The notes beneath the pieces are model-generated. The model saw only the letters and a program-made list of their open reading frames with translations. It had not been told where the DNA came from and made no database searches. Made by a program: the position numbers and the translations under genes. Source: CBDULQ01 sp965368115 (GTDB taxonomy: Bacteria > Pseudomonadota > Gammaproteobacteria > SZUA-229). From it: a stretch of 7,955 nt of DNA. Shown one piece after another: positions 5,790 through 7,955 of the stretch (its first letter is position 1; each line of letters begins with the position of its first letter). Where the stretch lies: positions 1-7,955 of the forward strand of contig CBDULQ010000174.1 of NCBI GenBank assembly GCA_965368115.1, read 5' to 3'.

Positions 5790-5825
5790 TTAAGGAAACT
5801 TTGATCAATTTATAAAGTTCCCTAA
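5790..5825. repeat. Imperfect inverted repeat upstream of the STAS-like gene
   Basis: Arms TTA-GG-AACTTT and AAAGTT-CC-TAA pair with one mismatch and one bulge around an 11-base loop. The loop and arm edges contain the 8-bp palindrome TTGATCAA (5801-5808). It lies 53-88 bases before the ATG at 5737, a plausible operator position, but AT-rich DNA yields such pairs often. Confidence 0.3.
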
Positions 5826-5995
5826 TTATATTGTGTTTCTATTATTCGAGTTTTTGTGCTTGATGCAAGTGAATAATGTGATGTCGCGAATGGTTTTGTA
5901 CGGTGTTGCCGAAATCGAGAATATGTCACGCCAATTGCTGTTTTAGTTGGACAGATGTATGAACGAGCAATGATTTACCAGGTACTGTGTGCTGC

Positions 5996-6016
5996 TTGTG
6001 ATCGAAACAATCACAA
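5996..6016. repeat. Inverted repeat TTGTGAT-N7-ATCACAA
   Basis: Perfect 7-bp arms around CGAAACA. The half-sites resemble CRP-family TGTGA/TCACA, but the spacing is 9 bases rather than the usual 6, so a CRP site is unlikely. It could be an RNA hairpin or the site of another dimeric protein. Confidence 0.35.
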
Positions 6017-6179
6017 TGGGAAGGCAATATTATTTTTTGATGTTGCTTGTAACATCGCGTTTCAGCGGTCGGAAAAAATATTCGGGCAACAATTTGAAGC
6101 TTAACGGAAGCGGCCATTTGAAAGTGCAAAATGGGAATGATATCGATATGCGGGATGAAGACGGGCTGGACCAGATGAA

Positions 6180-6256
6180 TGGTCGGAGTGAGAGGATTTG
6201 AACCTCCGGCCCCTGCCTCCCGAAGACAGTGCTCTACCAGGCTGAGCTACACTCCG
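6180..6256 (-). tRNA. tRNA-Pro (anticodon CGG)
   Basis: A 77-base cloverleaf on the minus strand with encoded CCA. Acceptor stem CGGAGTG/CACTCCG; D stem GCTC/GAGC with the AGCCTGGTA loop; anticodon stem CTGTC/GGCAG with loop TTCGGGA, giving anticodon CGG (6220-6222), which reads CCG codons; T arm GGAGG-TTCAAAT-CCTCT; discriminator A at 6183 and CCA at 6180-6182. The C1:G72 pair, A73 and G37 are typical of bacterial proline tRNA. It lies 83 bases downstream of the glutamate synthase-like gene on the same strand and could be read from it or from its own weak promoter; no clear hairpin-plus-T terminator follows its 3' end. Confidence 0.97.
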
Positions 6257-6317
6257 TTACCAGGATTCCCCCTATTCGGTGGGCTGCATAGGATACCATG
6301 ATGCCCGCCGATGTACA

Positions 6318-6327
6318 GACCCGGGTC
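6318..6327. repeat. Short palindrome GACCCGGGTC after the glutamate synthase-like gene
   Basis: Perfect 10-bp palindrome in the 83-base gap between this gene and tRNA-Pro. It has no loop or T tract and is flanked by a loose TGATGC/GCATCA pair (6299-6304 and 6337-6342). It may be a remnant transcription-end or processing structure; evidence is weak. Confidence 0.2.
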
Positions 6328-6339
6328 GTGGAATCTGCA

Positions 6340-7955
6340 TCAGTCGGCGCGCAGGCTGTGTTCGCCGTACTGGCCCTGTTCCGCCTGTAGCGACCATCGA
6401 TCCGGTCGGGCTATCTCCCACTCGTGTTTCATGCCGTCCGGCACATGCCGTTGATCCAGCAACTGGCCTGGATTGAGGAAATCATACAGCTCACCCAGGT
6501 GGCGCACACGCAGATCGTCGACGCGGCGAAAGATATGGTGCGGCTCGATCTGGTTGATGTGCTCCAGTCCCATGGCGCCCAGCAGTTCCAGGCAGTCGTG
6601 TACGGTCTCACGATGAAAGCGGTAGACGCGTTCCGATTTGCGGGTCACGTCGAGACCATAGAACAGCGCCGGATTCTGGGTGGTGATACCGGTCGGGCAG
6701 TGGTTGGTGTTACAGCGCAGCGACTGGATACAGCCCAGCGCCAGCATCATGCCGCGGGCCGAATTGCACAGGTCGGCGCCCAGCGCAAAGGCGCGGATCA
6801 TATGAAAGCCGGTGAGAATCTTGCCGCTGGCAATGATCTTGATCTGCTCGCGCAGGCCGACGCCGGTGAGTGCACTGTGAGCAAAGATCCAGGCATCACG
6901 GGCGGGCATGCCCAGAGAATTACTGAATTCCAGTGGTGCCGCACCGGTGCCGCCTTCACCGCCGTCGACGGTGATGAAGTCGGGGGTGATGCCGGTTTCC
7001 AGCATCGCTTTGCAGATGGCGAAGAAGTCGCTGCGCCGACCGATACATAACTTGAAGCCAGTGGGCTTGCCGCCAGAGAGTTCGCGCAGCCGATCAATGA
7101 ACTGAAGCAGTTCGATGGGGGTGCTGAAGGTGCTGTGGCCGGGCGGCGAATACACGGTTTTGCCGGCTTCAACGCCGCGTGCCGCGGCAATTTCCGTGCT
7201 TACCTTGGCACCGGGTAGCACGCCGCCGTGACCCGGTTTTGCGCCCTGGGATAGTTTCAGCTCGATCATGCGTACCTGATCGAGCTGCGCCTGGCGTTGA
7301 AAAGCATCGGCGTCGAAACCACCGTCTGCATTGCGGCAGCCGAAGTAGCCGGTGCCGACCTGCCAGATCAGGTCACCGCCGCCCTGCAGATGGTAAGGTG
7401 AAATCCCGCCCTCGCCGGTGTTATGCGCGAATCCGCCTTTACCGGCACCCTGGTTAAGCGCAAGTATGGCGTTCTGCGAAAGGGCACCGAAGCTCATCGC
7501 CGAGATGTTCAGTGGCGAGGCGGCGTAAGGATGCTGGCACTGGCTACCGCCGATGATGATGCGCGGCACTTTCTCCGGCGCCGGTCTGGCGGCGATGGAA
7601 TGACTGGCCCATTCGTAGCCGACTCGATACACATCGCGCTGGGTGCCGAAGGGCAGGGTTTCCAGTTCACCCTTGGCGCGCCGATACACTACATTGCGAA
7701 ATTCGCGCTCGATGGGAAACGCATCGATATTACTTTCGATGAAGTATTGCTGAATTTCCGGGCGCAGCACTTCCATCCAGTAGCGTGCATGACCGATCAC
7801 CGGAAAATTGCGCAGCAGTGTATGACGTGACTGCAGGGCGTCGTAAACGCCGAGCAAAAATATCGGCACCAGGACGACTAACAGCCAGATTGCCCCGGGC
7901 CAGACTGAATAGAGGAGCGCGATGGCGGCGAACAGAATGGCGGAGAGAATAAAAA
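6340..7955 (-). CDS. Membrane-anchored FMN-binding glutamate synthase family protein (N-terminus cut by window edge)
   Basis: Protein of the GltB2-like family, related to the FMN/iron-sulfur domain of glutamate synthase large subunit without the glutaminase domain. The frame stays open to 7955, so the in-frame GTG at 7867-7869 is internal; 537 residues are visible. The first ~38 encode two hydrophobic segments split by WPGA, indicating an N-terminal membrane anchor. The core follows: SPLNISAMSFGALS, GKGGFAHNTGEGGISPYH, KLSQGAKPGHGG, PPGHSTFS, FITVDGGEGGTGAAP and IIASGKILTGF. The 3Fe-4S motif C-x5-C-x4-C (CIQSLRCNTNHCPTG) has Cys codons at 6730-6732, 6712-6714 and 6697-6699. These are the features for 2-oxoglutarate amination to glutamate at FMN, but without the glutaminase domain the nitrogen source is uncertain and many relatives are untested. 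The start is probably only a little beyond the window, judged from the anchor already being present. Confidence 0.92.
   Translation of the reverse strand, partial: FILSAILFAAIALLYSVWPGAIWLLVVLVPIFLLGVYDALQSRHTLLRNFPVIGHARYWMEVLRPEIQQYFIESNIDAFPIEREFRNVVYRRAKGELETLPFGTQRDVYRVGYEWASHSIAARPAPEKVPRIIIGGSQCQHPYAASPLNISAMSFGALSQNAILALNQGAGKGGFAHNTGEGGISPYHLQGGGDLIWQVGTGYFGCRNADGGFDADAFQRQAQLDQVRMIELKLSQGAKPGHGGVLPGAKVSTEIAAARGVEAGKTVYSPPGHSTFSTPIELLQFIDRLRELSGGKPTGFKLCIGRRSDFFAICKAMLETGITPDFITVDGGEGGTGAAPLEFSNSLGMPARDAWIFAHSALTGVGLREQIKIIASGKILTGFHMIRAFALGADLCNSARGMMLALGCIQSLRCNTNHCPTGITTQNPALFYGLDVTRKSERVYRFHRETVHDCLELLGAMGLEHINQIEPHHIFRRVDDLRVRHLGELYDFLNPGQLLDQRHVPDGMKHEWEIARPDRWSLQAEQGQYGEHSLRAD

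Larger units (their letters stand above)
5738..6179. other. AT-rich region without a convincing gene
   Basis: About 440 bases between the STAS-like gene and tRNA-Pro. Hand count gives 168 G+C in 420 bases at 5761-6180 (40%), against 65-67% in 60-base samples from the two large terminal genes. The open frames here are under 71 codons, lack ribosome sites and show no recognisable protein. Several inverted repeats are present: 5790-5825 (imperfect), 5841-5877 (ATTATTC/GAATAAT enclosing a small CTTG-ATG-CAAG hairpin), 5996-6016 and 6039-6056. No integrase, insertion sequence end or array of repeats is visible. Confidence 0.7.

Noticed and set aside
5801..5808. TTGATCAA as an FNR box
   Set aside because: The half-sites overlap with no 4-base spacer, so it does not fit the consensus.
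5996..6016. CRP-type binding site
   Set aside because: The TGTGA and TCACA half-sites are 9 bases apart instead of 6, which the dimer would not normally accept.
6028..6038. T-rich run after the 5996-6016 dyad as an intrinsic terminator
   Set aside because: More than ten bases separate the stem from the T run, too far for intrinsic termination.
5989..6201. Plus-strand frame of 70 codons in the AT-rich region
   Set aside because: It runs into the tRNA gene on the other strand, has no ribosome site and its translation matches no family I recognise.
6180..6256. Duplicated tRNA 3' end marking an integrated element
   Set aside because: I looked for the last 10-15 bases of the tRNA elsewhere in the window and found only a 6-base match (GGTCGG near 6067).
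6424..7050. Open frame of 208 codons on the plus strand opposite the glutamate synthase-like gene
   Set aside because: The minus-strand protein is clearly conserved here; the opposite frame shows no family features or ribosome site.
1..7955. CRISPR array, insertion sequence or riboswitch
   Set aside because: No regularly spaced repeats, no transposase-like protein with terminal inverted repeats, and no leader with a recognisable riboswitch core were seen.

Overview
The window looks like chromosomal DNA of a free-living proteobacterium, most likely a gammaproteobacterium with both anaerobic and microaerobic capacity. This rests on the mix of protein families (a NifJ-type pyruvate oxidoreductase, two bacteriohemerythrins, a YbaN-type membrane protein, an FMN-dependent glutamate synthase-like protein), a tRNA gene with its CCA end encoded, and GC-rich genes (two 60-base samples inside the terminal genes are 65-67% GC by hand count). 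The exact taxon cannot be read from the sequence.

Layout, left to right. (1) 1-1842, + strand: the 3' two thirds or less of a pyruvate:ferredoxin/flavodoxin oxidoreductase gene (nifJ type), cut by the window edge. (2) 1850-2816, - strand: two consecutive bacteriohemerythrin genes, each 152 residues, converging on nifJ. (3) 2817-3110: an intergenic region between divergent genes, with a near-consensus promoter for the right-hand gene and a cluster of dyads and phased repeats. (4) 3111-3509, + strand: a YbaN/DUF454 inner-membrane protein. (5) 3510-4910, - strand: a short-type (Helicobacter/Campylobacter-like) malate:quinone oxidoreductase whose stop codon abuts that of ybaN inside a perfect 24-bp palindrome. 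(6) 4944-5240, - strand: a small His-Me finger (HNH) protein that keeps its zinc ligands but lacks the catalytic His. (7) 5372-5737, - strand: a small STAS/SpoIIAA-like protein. (8) 5738-6179: about 440 bases with no convincing gene, AT-rich (168 G+C of 420 bases at 5761-6180, 40%). (9) 6180-6256, - strand: tRNA-Pro(CGG). (10) 6340-7955, - strand: a membrane-anchored FMN-binding glutamate synthase family protein, cut at its N-terminus by the right edge.

How the genes may work together. The left half has a redox theme: an oxygen-labile iron-sulfur enzyme beside two di-iron O2-binding proteins, and a quinone-linked malate dehydrogenase nearby. The dyad upstream of the hemerythrin pair resembles an FNR/DNR-type operator, which would fit oxygen-dependent control, but this is inference. 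The stretch 4944-6180, on the 3' side of the tRNA gene, is AT-rich at least in its non-coding part and carries a degenerate endonuclease-like gene. It may be the scar of an old insertion, although no integrase or duplicated tRNA end is visible.

I did not find a clear new multi-gene system. The best candidates for follow-up are the catalytically degenerate HNH protein, the stop-codon palindrome between convergent genes, and the control region upstream of the paired hemerythrins.
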